Assembly (NCBI RefSeq): GCF_030253575.1
Contig: NC_080560.1
Span: forward strand, 41,773,001-41,837,000
Direction: 5' to 3'
Source: Rhododendron vialii
Taxonomy: Eukaryota > Streptophyta > Magnoliopsida > Ericales > Ericaceae
Length of the DNA: 64,000 nt
The notes below the pieces were generated by a model. It ran no database searches. It saw only the letters and a list, made by a program, of their open reading frames with translations, and was not told where the DNA came from. Shown here in pieces: positions 20,890-32,156 of the stretch. Position 1 is the first letter of the stretch, and each line of letters opens with the position of its first letter. Both the position numbers and the translations under genes were made by a program.

Positions 20890-23428
20890 AATCGAAATCA
20901 ATGCAGACCCACTTTGCTACAACCGGAAATACACGGATTTGAGGTTATCGTTGGTTTTTCGGAAATGTTTGCTGAAACCCGATGATGTAACTGATCATGC
21001 TTGTTTTTGGGGTCCGGGTTTGGGGCAGGCGTTCGAAGCTGTTACGATGAGGGAAAGCGGACTGCTGAGACCTTGACAATGGACTACCATAGAGGACTTG
21101 GCGTTGAGGTTAATCCTGCATTAACGTTGATACAAAATCGTACGATATCTATGCGGATAACGACGATATTTGTACATTGATTACGTCCGAGAGACTATAA
21201 TTATTGCGCAATGAGAATAGCTTGATCAGTTATCAGATTTTGATGGTTTTGCAGGTGAGGATTGCAAGGATTTTCAACACGTACGGACCACGTATGTGCA
21301 TCGACGATGGCCGCGTCGTTAGCAATTTCGTTGCTCAGGTAATGCATGTATGCCAATACTGCTTTCGGACACTGATATCTTTTCTTAAGCCGTTCTTGTG
21401 GCTCCCATAGTGCATTCGTGGGACTTGCGTGTATTGGATACACAGCCCCAAACCCGTCACATATGTGTCCAGATCTGTGTCCAGATGTCTGTGTCTTTAT
21501 CATTGCTCTACACGTATACAGTTTTTCCCGTTGTTTTTATAATGAAAAATCAAATGTGTTCAGGCCACACACACAGTATCATGTTTTTATAAAAACTAGT
21601 GTTTATTTTGCATTGACTTAGTAATTAATTGTAATGCACATGGTGCAGGCATTGAGGAAGGAGCCATTGACTGTTTATGGGGATGGGTTGCAGACTAGGA
21701 GTTTCCAATACGTCTCTGACTTGGTAAAGTCTTTTTTGTTGGGAAAGCCATCTTTTGATTTAGATATGTTCTCATTTCATCTCTTCATGTTTTCTATATA
21801 GACGTGTTACTAGTTAAAGCACTATTACTACTCTTCAATGGTGGAATTAGGATTTTGTGTCTCGAACTTCTATTTTTTTCTGTCGTGGAGAACTTCTAAA
21901 TTTTAGGCCTTGATGAGAACTATACAAAGCCCCTTGTTATCATTTGTAAACTAGCACAATCATTTGCCTATGTGCTTCTTATTGGACCAAACACTCTCTT
22001 AGTTGTTTTTCGAAAATGACAATGTTAGTATTTTCTACTCAAGGTATAACTTTTACGAATAGTTTGATCAAAGAGCAACTATGATGTTTGAGAGAGAGGG
22101 GGTGGTTCGGGAAACCCCAAGTGAACAAAGCCAAACACTCTCTTAATTGCTTTTCGAAAATGACAACCTTAGTATTTTCTACTCAAGGTATAACTTTTAC
22201 AGATAGTTTGATCAAAGAGCAACTATGATGTTTGAGAGAGGGGGTGGTTCGGGAGACCCCAAGTGAACAAAGCCTGGGATTTCACTAACCTACTTTTATT
22301 TGCCAAATGAAATGAACAGGTGGAGGGGTTGATGCGATTGATGGACGGGGAACATATAGGCCCTTTCAATCTTGGCAACCCTGGTGAATTCACCATGCTT
22401 GAACTTGCTCAGGTACGTAGCTTACATTGGTGTTTGGCTTTAGTTTTTTCAGTTTTGTGCGTCGAGTGATTTGAATCGTCCTTTTTATTTCGCGTCACGA
22501 ATCAATTTGCACCTTTCGAATGTTGAAATAAGTATAATTATATCATCAAATGGATTGTTATTGAAGCATAATCCTAAGCTACTTAAAAGGAATTTACGGG
22601 GACACACCTCAAACATTCCGTTCCATGAATAAACACGCTGTCAAAGAGGACCCATGCGAGTAACGACGGTGCACATGCGACGTTGTCCACTCGTCTTCTT
22701 ATATACTAGTACTTGATGAAATTATCTTGGTGATTAGCTTCATCGTAATGGAGCAAGATCATTGGTACCCAATATCCATCATCCATGTTTCCTCGTTCCA
22801 AACAATTGGCAAGTACACGATATCGTTAAAATATCGACATACATGATTCTTGAGATACTCCATCCGTCCCGATTTGTTTGTCCCTTTTTTGACAGCGTTT
22901 GACCTCTAAAAAAATTGTCTGTAATTTTTAATTCTTAATGTTTTTAATATGCAATATGGATCTTGTTTGGTAGATTTCAATTAGTTTTATTATACAAAAT
23001 CTTCAAAATCATAAAAAAAATTTACAAAATGTAAGATATAAGTATATTTTTGAAAGACACGAATTTCGACAATTGGACAAACAAATTGAGACGGAGGGAG
23101 TACTATTGTGTGACGGTTAATGCATTGGGCAATAGGTATTGCTTGTTTTTTGCATCCAACTCTATCATGCATCCTAATTGGGCTGGTTTTTATGCAGGTG
23201 GTGCAAGAGACAATCGACCCAAATGCAAGAATAGAATACAGGCCAAACACAGAGGATGATCCCCACAAGAGAAAACCAGACATTTCAAAAGCTAAAGAAC
23301 TTCTTGGTTGGGAGCCTACCGTTTCCCTCCGAGAAGGCCTCCCTCTCATGGTTTCCAATTTCCGGCAACGCTTATTCGGCGACGACCCAACACACAAGAA
23401 ACTGACGAGAAAACAGATCTATACATGA
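18235..23428 (+). CDS. UXS: UDP-glucuronic acid decarboxylase (UDP-xylose synthase), membrane-anchored type
   Basis: Exons: 18235-18478, 19349-19647, 20736-20883, 21029-21108, 21255-21338, 21649-21723, 22320-22412, 23198-23428; total 1254 nt, 417 aa. The enzyme turns UDP-glucuronate into UDP-xylose for xylan and other wall polymers. A single membrane helix ([16 protein letters not shown], residues about 22-38) fits a type II Golgi protein like Arabidopsis UXS2/UXS4. The Rossmann motif [27 protein letters not shown], the TSTSEVYGD loop and the catalytic YDEGK (YxxxK) are all present, as is the C-terminal [21 protein letters not shown]. The cytosolic N-tail before the helix has only about 20 residues, shorter than usual; an in-frame stop lies upstream and this is the first ATG. 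Exons 2 and 3 are joined by an AT-AC intron (separate entry). MITEs sit in introns 1, 2 and 7. Confidence 0.95.
18615..18721. mobile_element. Short foldback MITE in UXS intron 1
   Basis: AGAACACAACTTTAAAAC at the left and AGGAGTTGTGTT at the right are inverted, with an inner inverted pair GAGCCGTTGGAT/CAACGGCTC. The same family appears at 61041-61449. Confidence 0.55.
19053..19272. mobile_element. Stowaway-like MITE in UXS intron 1
   Basis: Begins CTCTCCCCGTCCCATAATGT and ends ...TTTGAGACGGATGGAG, inverted ends of the CTCCCTCCGTCCC type, with TA on both sides. About 220 bp, non-coding. Confidence 0.8.
19648..20735 (+). other. U12-type AT-AC intron (UXS intron 2)
   Basis: No GT-AG pair restores the reading frame here. 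The intron begins with ATATCCTTTTTT, the exact U12 5' consensus, and ends in AC at 20735. A branch-site-like CCTTGAC lies 13-19 bases before the end. Joining ...NPVKTM to [20 protein letters not shown] reproduces the family sequence [22 protein letters not shown] with no gap. The intron holds a Tourist-like MITE (19778-20016). Confidence 0.9.
19778..20016. mobile_element. Tourist-like (PIF/Harbinger) MITE in the U12 intron of UXS
   Basis: Ends GGCCCCGTTCCGGAA and ...TTCTGGAACGAGGCC are inverted, and AAGTACTTATTTTTTAA is found inside both arms. A TTA target duplication flanks it (19775-19777, 20017-20019). Length 239 bp. Confidence 0.85.
21987..22274 (+). repeat. 144-bp tandem duplication in UXS intron 6
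   Basis: Two adjacent copies with period 144. Both contain CGAAAATGACAA, ACTCAAGGTATAACTTTTAC and a GAGAGAGGGGGTGGTTCGGG end. A few substitutions and a short GA-length difference separate them. Confidence 0.9.
22858..23100. mobile_element. Stowaway MITE in UXS intron 7
   Basis: Starts CTCCATCCGTCCCGATTTGT and ends ...TTGAGACGGAGGGAG, with a TA duplication on each side (22856-22857 and 23101-23102). 243 bp, AT-rich, and it ends about 97 bp before the last exon. Confidence 0.9.
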
Positions 23429-24071
23429 TTATAAACAGTCTCATCGTATCATATTGTCTGTTTGTCATTTTGTATTTGACGAAAATAATGTCCCAAAAAC
23501 GATAACAAAACAACACGAACTAGGAGAGAAAGAGATATTTCTGCAGATTTGTAGCCGTTCAATATTTCTTTACATTTGTATAATAAATGTGTTCTTCTTT
23601 TTTTTATTTTTTTTTATTTTTTTTTCCATTTCGAAAATGTAAGGAATGAATAATTCCAACTAATTTTATGTGCTTCATTTCATTACATGAAAGATGCGAA
23701 AGTGGCCTTCCGTGATATTAAGGTACTTTTGCCATATGAGATTCAGTAATTCGACCTGAATTATTCTATTCGTGGGCTTTTCAAACACACCATCCATGTG
23801 GGAAAAAAAATTCTGATTGATTGAACATTGGCAAACAAAAATTAGACGGCTAGAATGATTTTGAAATTTTATAAGGATTTTTCCACATTGATTTTACAAA
23901 ATAAACCACTAGCTAGATTTTTTGACAACTACATGGTCAATGCGCTCCAATCACATGACAACCGACATCCCATGAATCTATAATTTTTTTTATTTTTCAC
24001 GAGTTAAGTGAATGCCGAGACTCTAAAAATGAACGATTATGATCAAATCATCGGATCCAGGATGTGTCCAA
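23429..24071. other. UXS 3' UTR and intergenic DNA
   Basis: The 3' UTR contains a T-rich block at 23590-23625 and probably ends near 23660-23690. No gene or clear repeat is seen to 24071. Confidence 0.4.
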
Positions 24072-24324
24072 TAGGGCTATAAATGAACCGAGCAGCTCAC
24101 AAGTTCGAGTTCGAGTTTTCGGCTCATTTAGTAAATGAGCAAGTGGAACTTGACTCGTTCGACAAAAGCTCAGTTCGTTAAGAAATGTTCGGCTCAATTA
24201 AAAAGACTCGTTTAGTAAATGACTAAATTCGACTTGTTAAGACTTGAGCTGAGTTTGAACTCAAGTTTTTGCTCGTTTAATAGTCGTGCTCAAGCTTAAC
24301 AAAGCTCGGCTCGTTTGCAACCTA
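24072..24324. mobile_element. Non-autonomous element with TAGGGCTGCAAACGAGCC-like ends
   Basis: The left end TAGGGCTATAAATGAACCGA and right end TCGGCTCGTTTGCAACCTA are inverted. The interior is rich in GCTCGGCTC/AGCTCG words. Sister copies lie at 25071-25269 and about 35010-35221. The superfamily is not certain. This copy ends about 20 bp before the eL22 promoter motifs. Confidence 0.65.
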
Positions 24325-24344
24325 ATAATACGTTCACATATATT

Positions 24345-24452
24345 GGCCCATGTCTTTCGGCCAAATCCACGAAAATGCCGGCCCATGTCTTTCGGCCCAC
24401 AACACCTCTACCGTAATTTTACACCTCCGACAAACCCTAGCTTAAACCCTAG
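24345..24452 (+). promoter_or_regulatory. Site II and telo-box promoter module of the eL22 gene
   Basis: Three GGCCCA words (site II elements in reverse, 24345-24350, 24380-24385, 24394-24399) are followed by two AAACCCTAG telo boxes (24432-24440, 24444-24452). This pairing is known from plant ribosomal-protein promoters, where TCP and telo-box factors link expression to cell growth. A TATATA-containing stretch (24488-24494) follows the (CT)n tract, close to the start codon. Confidence 0.75.

Positions 24453-24455
<3 letters not shown>

Positions 24456-24486
<31 letters not shown>
24456..24486 (+). repeat. (CT)n tract in the eL22 leader/promoter
   Basis: Pure CT run directly after the telo boxes and about 50 bp before the start codon. 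A (GA)n run (24515-24528) follows, so the leader may form a small CT/GA hairpin. Confidence 0.8.
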
Positions 24487-24490
<4 letters not shown>

Positions 24491-24536
24491 TATACCATCG
24501 CTCTTTGATCTGTAGGAGAGAGAGAGAGAAACGAAG

Positions 24537-27318
24537 ATGAGTCGAGGAGCGGCGGCGGGCGGTGGGGCCAAGGGTAAGAAGAAGGGAGTGACGTTCACGA
24601 TCGACTGTGGGAAGCCGGTGGAGGATGGTATCATGGAAATCGCCACACTGGAAAAGTTCCTCCAGGAGCGCATCAAGGTCGGCGGCAAGGCCGGTGCTCT
24701 CGGCGACTCCGTCACTGTCTCCCGCGAGAAGAGCAAGCTCACCGTCGCCTCCGATTCTCACTTCTCTAAGCGGTAAAATCACCACGCATACGTATATATG
24801 TGTGTATGTATATGTATGTAAGTTGTTGCGTACGTTTTACGGTGATTGTCGCTTTCGTTGGATTAGTATAGTTCAGTTAGGGTTGTTCATTTGTGTCTGT
24901 TGAGGGAAAGGGTTCATTTGGGATGTGTTTGGAGACATGTGGATGGAAATGAAGGGATTTGACTTCGTTATGTAATGGCAACTCCTCAGATTTCGATTTA
25001 TATAGCTTGCATATCTATTTACTATTTCCGGACTGATGTGTAATTCGACGTGCTGAGGGTTGTAGGCTTGTAGGGTACAAACGAGCCGAGCTTTAGAGGG
25101 TTACGAGCCTTTTTCTCGAGCTCAGCTCTTTAATTTGTAGCCGAGCCGAGCTTTTGCGAGCCTTTTAAGTGTTGAGCTCTGCTCTTTTGGTAAACGAGCC
25201 TAAAACTCGAACTCGGATTGATTACTAAATGAGTCGAGCCGAGCCACAAGCTACTCATTTGCAGCCCTAGTCTTCTGCATCTAATCTAATAGAGGGATGT
25301 TATGTCATTAAACATTATTGAACTCGAAGTTGAAATTCATAATTGTGGAATTTATGTGAAGGGATTTTAACATCATTTCAATGACAGTAGCTGAAATTTG
25401 GATTTGATAGATTACATATGGATGTCAGACACTGAGTTTTTGGAGCTCTTCATGATGGATTAAGATTTGAAATAACTTTGTAAAAATACTAATCCTAGCG
25501 TCGTATCCTTGATGCGAAGAGTATTTCATTATGCAAGGATACCATAGAAATATAATCTTTTATCTCTCATCCATCTTCCCCTCCAGTTTCACAAGCTGTC
25601 TGCTGCAAAACCTCTCATATTGTTGTTGACAATTGAACATGAAATATTGATTATATCGGCGCCAGAGCTGTAAATTTTGGTACTCCAGTATGTTTTGGGA
25701 TGATTTTTATACATTAGAGAACTTGGCTAGGCAAAGCATAATTCAATTACTGGATTTTGTTCCGGGGCTGAAGTTTGGCTCTTTGGCTTTTGATATTGTG
25801 CCTTAGAGATGAATGCAGCACCCCATATCATCATCGACCTTATGTTTGAATTCAGATAGGCAATGTCAGAAGCCCAGCTGAACATCAGGAAAGGAAACAT
25901 GCAAATAATCGAGACTAGACATTGTTATTTGATGAGAGCTACTGAAATTTAGGTCTTTTATATCTGGCCTTGCATAGTTGCATATGTATTTCGACATTGA
26001 GATTGGGATTTTCATTGTGATGGATATGAAACAGAAAATTAGTTGGAGTGATGTATTGTCTTTTAAGTTAAGGAGTGTAGTTGTGGAAGGATTCTGACGA
26101 AAACATCTAATCTATACTCCAAATGAAGGGATTTTAAGATTATTGTTAAACTCATTGTGGAAATCCATAGATGTGGAATTTTTATGGAAGGTTATGACAT
26201 CAATTTCTCAAATTCGGATTTGATAGCTTACATATGGATGTCGTTATACTTGGGAGATTCTTCATAGTGGGTTCGGAATAGCTATTCCATAAAAGTGATT
26301 TTTAATCCTTTATGCTAATGAGTGTTGTATGCAGCAGCTAAATCCCTTCTATTTTTGGTGAAATGGAAAGTGAAATTCCTTCATTTGAAATCCACATATT
26401 TTGAGCAATCTGATTTTTGGTGTTCTTCCTTTTATATATGATATGAGGACTTGACTAGGCAAAGATGTGTGTGAGCTTTGTTTGAGTACAGAATTTTGTA
26501 ATGGGGCTGGAGTTTGGCTCTTTGGCTTTTGATACTGTGCCTTAGAGATGAATGCAGCACCCTAAATCAATGTAGACCTTATCTTTGAATTCAGATAGGC
26601 AATGTTAGGAGCCTAGCTGAACATCAGGCAAGGAAACATGAAAATATTTGGAACCGATTACTCAATATATATCCTTTTATTTTCTAAAAATAAGGTCAAT
26701 TGAATGCATACTCATGCACCCAGGGCCACATCTCTGTTTACCATTCTTGTTTTCCTCAGGCAAGAAATTTTTAAATCCAATCAAGAATGCATTTGATGAG
26801 GAATTGTTTCTCCTATAATTGTGAATTTATTGGGCTCAGATTCCACCTGAAACAGAACGATTGTGCATTTGCTTTCTGCTTAAATTCTCTCTTACAGTGA
26901 TTATTTAGGTTTCCCTTGAGGGAAGATAAGACAGACTCAACACTCATCCCAATGGATGTGAGACAGCTTAACTGATGTGGTTTCCTATTTATTATCAGAT
27001 TATCTTTTGGTACCCCATTATCCATATCATCATATTGTAGAAGTAGTCTCATTGAACCATTTCTAGCTCACTAATTTCGTACAAAGATTCTCAACTACTC
27101 CCAATTGCCCTTGTGTGTGTTGGATTTCGTTAACATGCCTTTGCTTATGATAAATTGCTGGTGTTTTTCTCAGATATCTGAAGTATCTGACGAAGAAGTT
27201 CTTGAAGAAACACAATGTGCGTGATTGGCTTCGAGTTATTTCATCGAACAAGGACCGTAACGTTTATGAGTTGCGATACTTCAACATTGCTGAGAACGAG
27301 GATGAGGATGAAGACTAA
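24537..27318 (+). CDS. RPL22: 60S ribosomal protein eL22
   Basis: Two exons, 24537-24772 and 27174-27318, giving 126 aa. The product is a cytosolic large-subunit ribosomal protein near the exit tunnel. The N-terminus is Gly/Ala/Lys-rich ([17 protein letters not shown]), followed by the family core [19 protein letters not shown], the [14 protein letters not shown] strand and [19 protein letters not shown]. The end [17 protein letters not shown] has the usual acidic tail. The junction CG|A codes for the Arg of SKRYLKYL. The single intron is 2.4 kb, long for such a gene, and holds a diverged MITE and an internal duplication. The promoter has the expected site II and telo boxes. Confidence 0.97.
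25071..25269. mobile_element. TAGGG...CCCTA foldback element in the eL22 intron
   Basis: Left TAGGGTACAAACGAGCCGAG and right CTCATTTGCAGCCCTA are inverted. GAGCCGAGC words fill the arms. Same family as 24072-24324. Confidence 0.65.
25270..26650 (+). repeat. Diverged tandem duplication within the eL22 intron
   Basis: The segments at about 25270-25920 and 26080-26650 are homologous. The best-kept core begins TTTGGCTCTTTGGCTTTTGA and runs through GTGCCTTAGAGATGAATGCA, TTGAATTCAGATAGGCAATG and AGCTGAACATCAGG (25765-25900 and 26505-26640, offset 739). Another shared block is TACATATGGATGTC (about 25408 and 26228). The core is kept better than its flanks, which hints at a function such as an intronic RNA, though no RNA class is proven. 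Confidence 0.7.
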
Positions 27319-27980
27319 ATGGCCGACCAAGTGCCCAAGCCGATATACAGTCTCTACACTATGGTAGGAATAATTTGTTGAGAGTGCGTTTGTATTGTGA
27401 AACTCAGCTTCTGGAATTTTGTTTAGGGATTATAGTTTTGCCCTTTGGTGGGTTTAGGCAATTTTGCTGAAATGTGAATTGGTTATTTAGTGTTATGAGA
27501 GGAACAAAGAAACAGAGGAGTTTCCTTATGCAGAAGATAAATCTTGTTATGTTGCAACATATTGGGGGTATTTGTAATAGTTTTTTCTTAGATTTTAGAT
27601 TGTGATTCTGCATCAGAGCTAAGTTTTACTACACGTTCTCTTGTTTCATAGTTTCCTTCGAGCATAGTTTCCTCGAAGGAAACGCTTCTGCCGATTGACT
27701 AGCATACTCTGGATACTATGCCTACTTGTATTTCGACTTAGGGCAGATGCTCAGAGGGTCATGTACCCAAGACTTGTGTACTCTAATAGTATTTTGAAAT
27801 TTTGCTCCTTTTAACAAAAAAAAAAAAGGATTTATCTTTACCCATCTCAAACAGTGTGGCAAACATTTATGCTGCAAATTTTGATGCATTCATTCACCTA
27901 ACCAGAATGTGGGGGTTTAAGGTTTGTTGGTGTAAAATGAAGCTTCAAATCTACCATTACCGCCGTACACTTCATTCTGA
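27319..27980. other. eL22 3' UTR and flank
   Basis: Likely 3' UTR to about 27620. A short GTTTCCTTCGAG/CTCGAAGGAAAC hairpin lies at 27651-27682. No gene is seen. Confidence 0.4.
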
Positions 27981-28490
27981 CCGGAAACGGGGATGGTGTT
28001 GTGCAGCAGTGCACAGCACCATTCGAGCTGTCCATTTGGCAATTCAATGGTCCAGATTTCATCTTGGCAGTGAACAGGGGTGTGCACTGGTCGGGCTGGT
28101 CGGGTTTGACCCTGAACCCGACCCGACCCTGGCGGGGTAAAACATTTTAGGGCCCGCAAACCAAACCGAACAAGGGGTAAGAACCGTCCGGGAGCCTGAT
28201 TTTTTACGTTAGGGCGGGTGGGGCAGGGCTGGTCCAACCCCACGGGTAAGGAACGCACCAACCCGAAACCCGAACCGAAACTCTTTTTTTTGTACAAAAC
28301 CCAACCCATACCCGACCGAAGCATCTGTTCGAAGACGCCCGAGACCCTTGGGGTCGGGTCGGGTAGTCGGGGATTTTGCACAGACCTAAATTAGTCTATA
28401 GTGAACGCTCAAATATTACACGGTGGAGATGATATCTAGACTATTGAATTGCCGAACAAACGGCTCTGCACAGCACCATTCCCGTTCCTG
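27981..28490. mobile_element. Foldback element split by a second inverted-repeat element
   Basis: Outer arms: GGGGATGGTGTTGTGCAG...GGCAATTCAATGGTCCAGAT at 27989-28060 pairs with the reverse complement of about 28425-28490. The part 28076-28387 has its own inverted ends (AGGGGTGTGCACTGGTCGGG and ...GGGATTTTGCACAGACCT) and a GGGTCGGG-rich body, so it was probably inserted into the outer element. Confidence 0.6.
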
Positions 28491-30449
28491 ACCTCCTCCA
28501 AGTTTCATAAATACCAAATGCCCCACTTTTTGTTTTTTTGACCAGACCGAATGTCCCCCCACTTTGATTCCATTATGCTTTTCAAAACATAAAGACAACA
28601 TAAAAGTATTAAGGACACTCAAACCCTCCACAGCCCTGAGACGACAAAAAAGGAAGGAAAGGAAAGGAAAAAAATGGTAGATCCCACTTCTACAGAGCAA
28701 TGTGAGAGGGGCCTTAAATTGATGGTGAAAGTGACAAGCCATGACCAACCACATTGTGGAGCCAGGGTATTACTCTTTTTCACTTTCACAGGATCTGGGG
28801 AAAAAGTTTTCTCCATTTCTGCGAAAGGCACACCCACCCCACCCCACCATATGATCTAAACAAGCATTTGTTCATATGGGATCTGGAGATACTCTTTCTG
28901 GACGGTTCGGATTAAAACATTCTCTCTCCTCTCCTTTCCTCTCATCTTAACACACTCTCTCTCTCTCAAAATCCGAATCGTCCAAAAATACAGTGGACGG
29001 CTCAGATGCGCCGAGCAAGTACCACGTGGTACCCACCTGACACTGAAAAATTTTCCCTATGTCTACGGGGTTCTAAGGTACATGTCCTTTTGAGCACCCC
29101 CCTCCCCCAATGCCCCCATAGATCATGTCCTTTTCTATATTCCCCTTTTCTAGATCTGCTGTGCTTCAACTTCGTCATGTGACGCATTCATCTTTCTGCT
29201 GTTTGTACCTTGATTATTCTTCTTGCTATAGTGGCAAAATTTAGAGGGACTTTCGAAGTTCTAAACCCTTCTCGAAATTCCATTTCACAAACGTAAAGTT
29301 TGCGGACGACATCATTTACCTAATCAAGCGGTGGAGCATGTGGTGTGATTCGATTTCATGTCGAAAAAAATTGTATCAATGCACTAGGTTCTCACTTACA
29401 GCAAGGGTTAAGGGGAGATCGAGGCTGATTACGCAACTTGAATACTTGAATTTTTGCTTCAATCGTTTGAGACAAATAACACTCGTCCACCAATCAAGTT
29501 TTACATAAAACCAGTCTAAATAACCCAACATTTCTCAACCATTGAAATGGAGTCAAAATTATTGAACCTGAACTTTAGGTGGTTTTAGGCATATTTCTTT
29601 TGAAGTAGATACATGAATGCCAAGTAAGTTCGGGGCATACAACAATTCTTTCACCATATGAGGCGTTAATTAACAAAATAAAGTGTTGTCTCCTACCAAA
29701 ATCCTAGCATCATGATTCCATTTTTATCTTTACTCATCATACAAAGCAAATTGAAGGCCATTTAGAGAAGGTTTAAGATCAGATTCGTAACGAGAGAGAA
29801 AATGAAAGGTTGCTGCCAGGTTGAACCAAGGACTTATGGAAGTTGGGGCTATCCCATCACCATAGGCAACACAATAATGTCCTGAGGGAGACTTCAGAGG
29901 CCTTATAGTAGTACAAATTTCTTTTCTGATCACGTGCCTATTGAAGAATGAGCCAACGACTTATAGGTAGTGGCTTGGTCAAGGAAAGTAACCAGAGTCA
30001 TAACACAAGTGAGACTTCGTACCCGTCACTTCCTAAAGCAGGAAAAGGGATCTCTGATCTACAACCAACGAAAAAACAACATTTTAACTCTGCACAAACT
30101 TAAGGAAGATGGAAATGGAGTGGAAATTATTGAACCCAAACTTAAAATTCCGACATCTTGTTAAATCACTGTCATATAGGAAACTCTCATTTGTGTCTGT
30201 ATGCAGTAGTAATTACTAAAATCTTGTGTGAAGTTCATTAGTTCTCCATGGATTAGATGTGTGGGTTTGTCATATTCCACCAACCAAACATGTGCAGCAT
30301 TTGATTGAAAACTTGAAAATGATTTCTTCACCCTCAGGTTTATTATCTCTTCCTTTTGTAAATGTAATGATGGGTTCGGCCAATGGACCCTTGCACATGA
30401 ACAGAATTGTTTATCCCTACGAGCCTATTTTCAGTAAAATTAGGCCATG
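28491..30449. other. Gene-free stretch
   Basis: No supported gene. A short inverted pair, CTGGACGGTTCGGATT (28898-28913) against AATCCGAATCGTCCA-like sequence (about 28970-28985), brackets a CT-rich block. Two related phrases about AATTATTGAACCxxAAACTT occur near 29555 and 30125. Confidence 0.35.
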
Positions 30450-31164
30450 TTAGTAATAATTAGAAGGTAGTACAGACATAAGTCACATAATTCGCGTGCG
30501 TGAACATGAGCAAAAGCGCGCGTGTGTGAGCGTTTTTGAAACACATTCTACAACAGTACTAAAATTCGCGAGAGCGCAATGCAAGAATTAAGAGCGGGAG
30601 CACGGAACATTTTGAAGAATGACGCGACTAAAGTCAAGACTAGCAGAGACTCCAGGATTGGACTCAGACGTCAGGGATCTAAGCCCACGAAAGTCGCTAC
30701 AGAGTTCACAATTATAAAAGTTAGACAATCATTAATTTCATTAACTAACAGATAGGGACCACACGTATAAACCTACAAATATCATCAAATCAAGAACCCC
30801 TTTTCTGTAACTTGCAAAGTTGCTTACATTGCACAATATAAAGTATTACAGAATCTCTTTGTCATAACATGATTTACGGCTCAGAAATAGAGAAGAAGTA
30901 TAAACAACAAAGGGAGACCCTGTGGTTGCTTGTGGGTTTTTTTTGTATGTGTAACCCTGTGTACTTATAAGCTATAACCATAATCGCTACTAACTAACGA
31001 TCCGTTTGTTGGACGAATAAGATTTTGAGTGATAAGGAAGCTATAACCATAATTGCTAGTAACTAACGGCCCGTTTGTTGGATGGATAAGATTTTGAGTG
31101 ATAAGAAATAAACCTGATCTCCCTCCCTTATCTTCCCAACAACAAACAGACCCTAAAGGGCTTG

Positions 31165-31168
<4 letters not shown>

Positions 31169-31203
<35 letters not shown>
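31169..31203 (+). repeat. (GA)n microsatellite
   Basis: Pure GA run of about 17 units in intergenic DNA. Confidence 0.9.
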
Positions 31204-31205
<2 letters not shown>

Positions 31206-31517
31206 ACACTCTAGGGCAGAATAACAAAACAACAAAGCCTTCATAACCAAAACCACAATAATTTCATGATATATGAATCAAATCTAAGTTACATAATTCA
31301 CGTGTAGATGTGTAAATGGGAGCACGAAAGCATCTTTAAAACATAACATTCACAAGAGAGAAGATTAAGATTGTGAGAGAATTGAGAGCGCGAGTGCATA
31401 GCATTTTAAATGATTATGTGACTAGATTTCGACTCATAACTAAATAAAGACTCTCACTTTGAACACCTTCCACATTTATTTAACTAACACCACAATGCAT
31501 TTTTTTCCATTACTACC

Positions 31518-32156
31518 TTGTTTGGCTAAATAATACATCATCATGGATTATTTTTTGTCCTTATTCAAATTTTATTTGCATTTGTCAATTTTTCGTAAAT
31601 TTTTTGAGGATTATTACTTCATCATGACGAAAGGAATCTAAAAAATAAAAAATTACAATCAAAATTTAAATTTTTTTGAATAAAGACAAAAATAAGCTAA
31701 TAAACTAATTTTTTTCGTCTTTATTTAAAAAAATGAATTTTGATCGTAATTTTTTATTTTTTAGATTCCTTTCGTCGTGACGAAATAATAATTTTAAAAA
31801 AATTGAAGAAAATCTAACAAATGCGAAATTTTTTTTGAATAAGGACAAATAATACTCCCTCCGTCCCTTTTTAAATGTCCTACTTCGTAACTCCAACTTA
31901 TTAAAAAAACATCATCATTATACCTTTCACATCAACTTTTTCCTCCACTTTCCCTACTTACCCATCATCATTACACTTTTTACTCACTAACTTTTCAAAA
32001 TGGAATTTACTTTTAGGGACAAAATAGACAATGTACCAACTTTTACCCACTAACTTTACCAAATGGACACTTATTAAGGGACAGCCCAAAATGGAATACT
32101 GGACTATAATAAAGGGACGGAGGGAGTAATACAAGATTGACTATTTAGCCAAACAA
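31518..32156. mobile_element. Foldback MITE carrying a nested Stowaway MITE
   Basis: Outer inverted ends TTGTTTGGCTAAATA (31518-31532) and TATTTAGCCAAACAA (32142-32156). The left part is itself strongly self-complementary (GATTCCTTTCGTC...GACGAAAGGAATC). A complete Stowaway element at 31855-32126 interrupts it, with TA on both sides. Confidence 0.75.
31855..32126. mobile_element. Stowaway MITE
   Basis: 272 bp, begins CTCCCTCCGTCCCTTTTTAA and ends ...AAGGGACGGAGGGAG, with TA target duplications (31853-31854, 32127-32128). Inserted in the outer foldback element. Confidence 0.93.
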
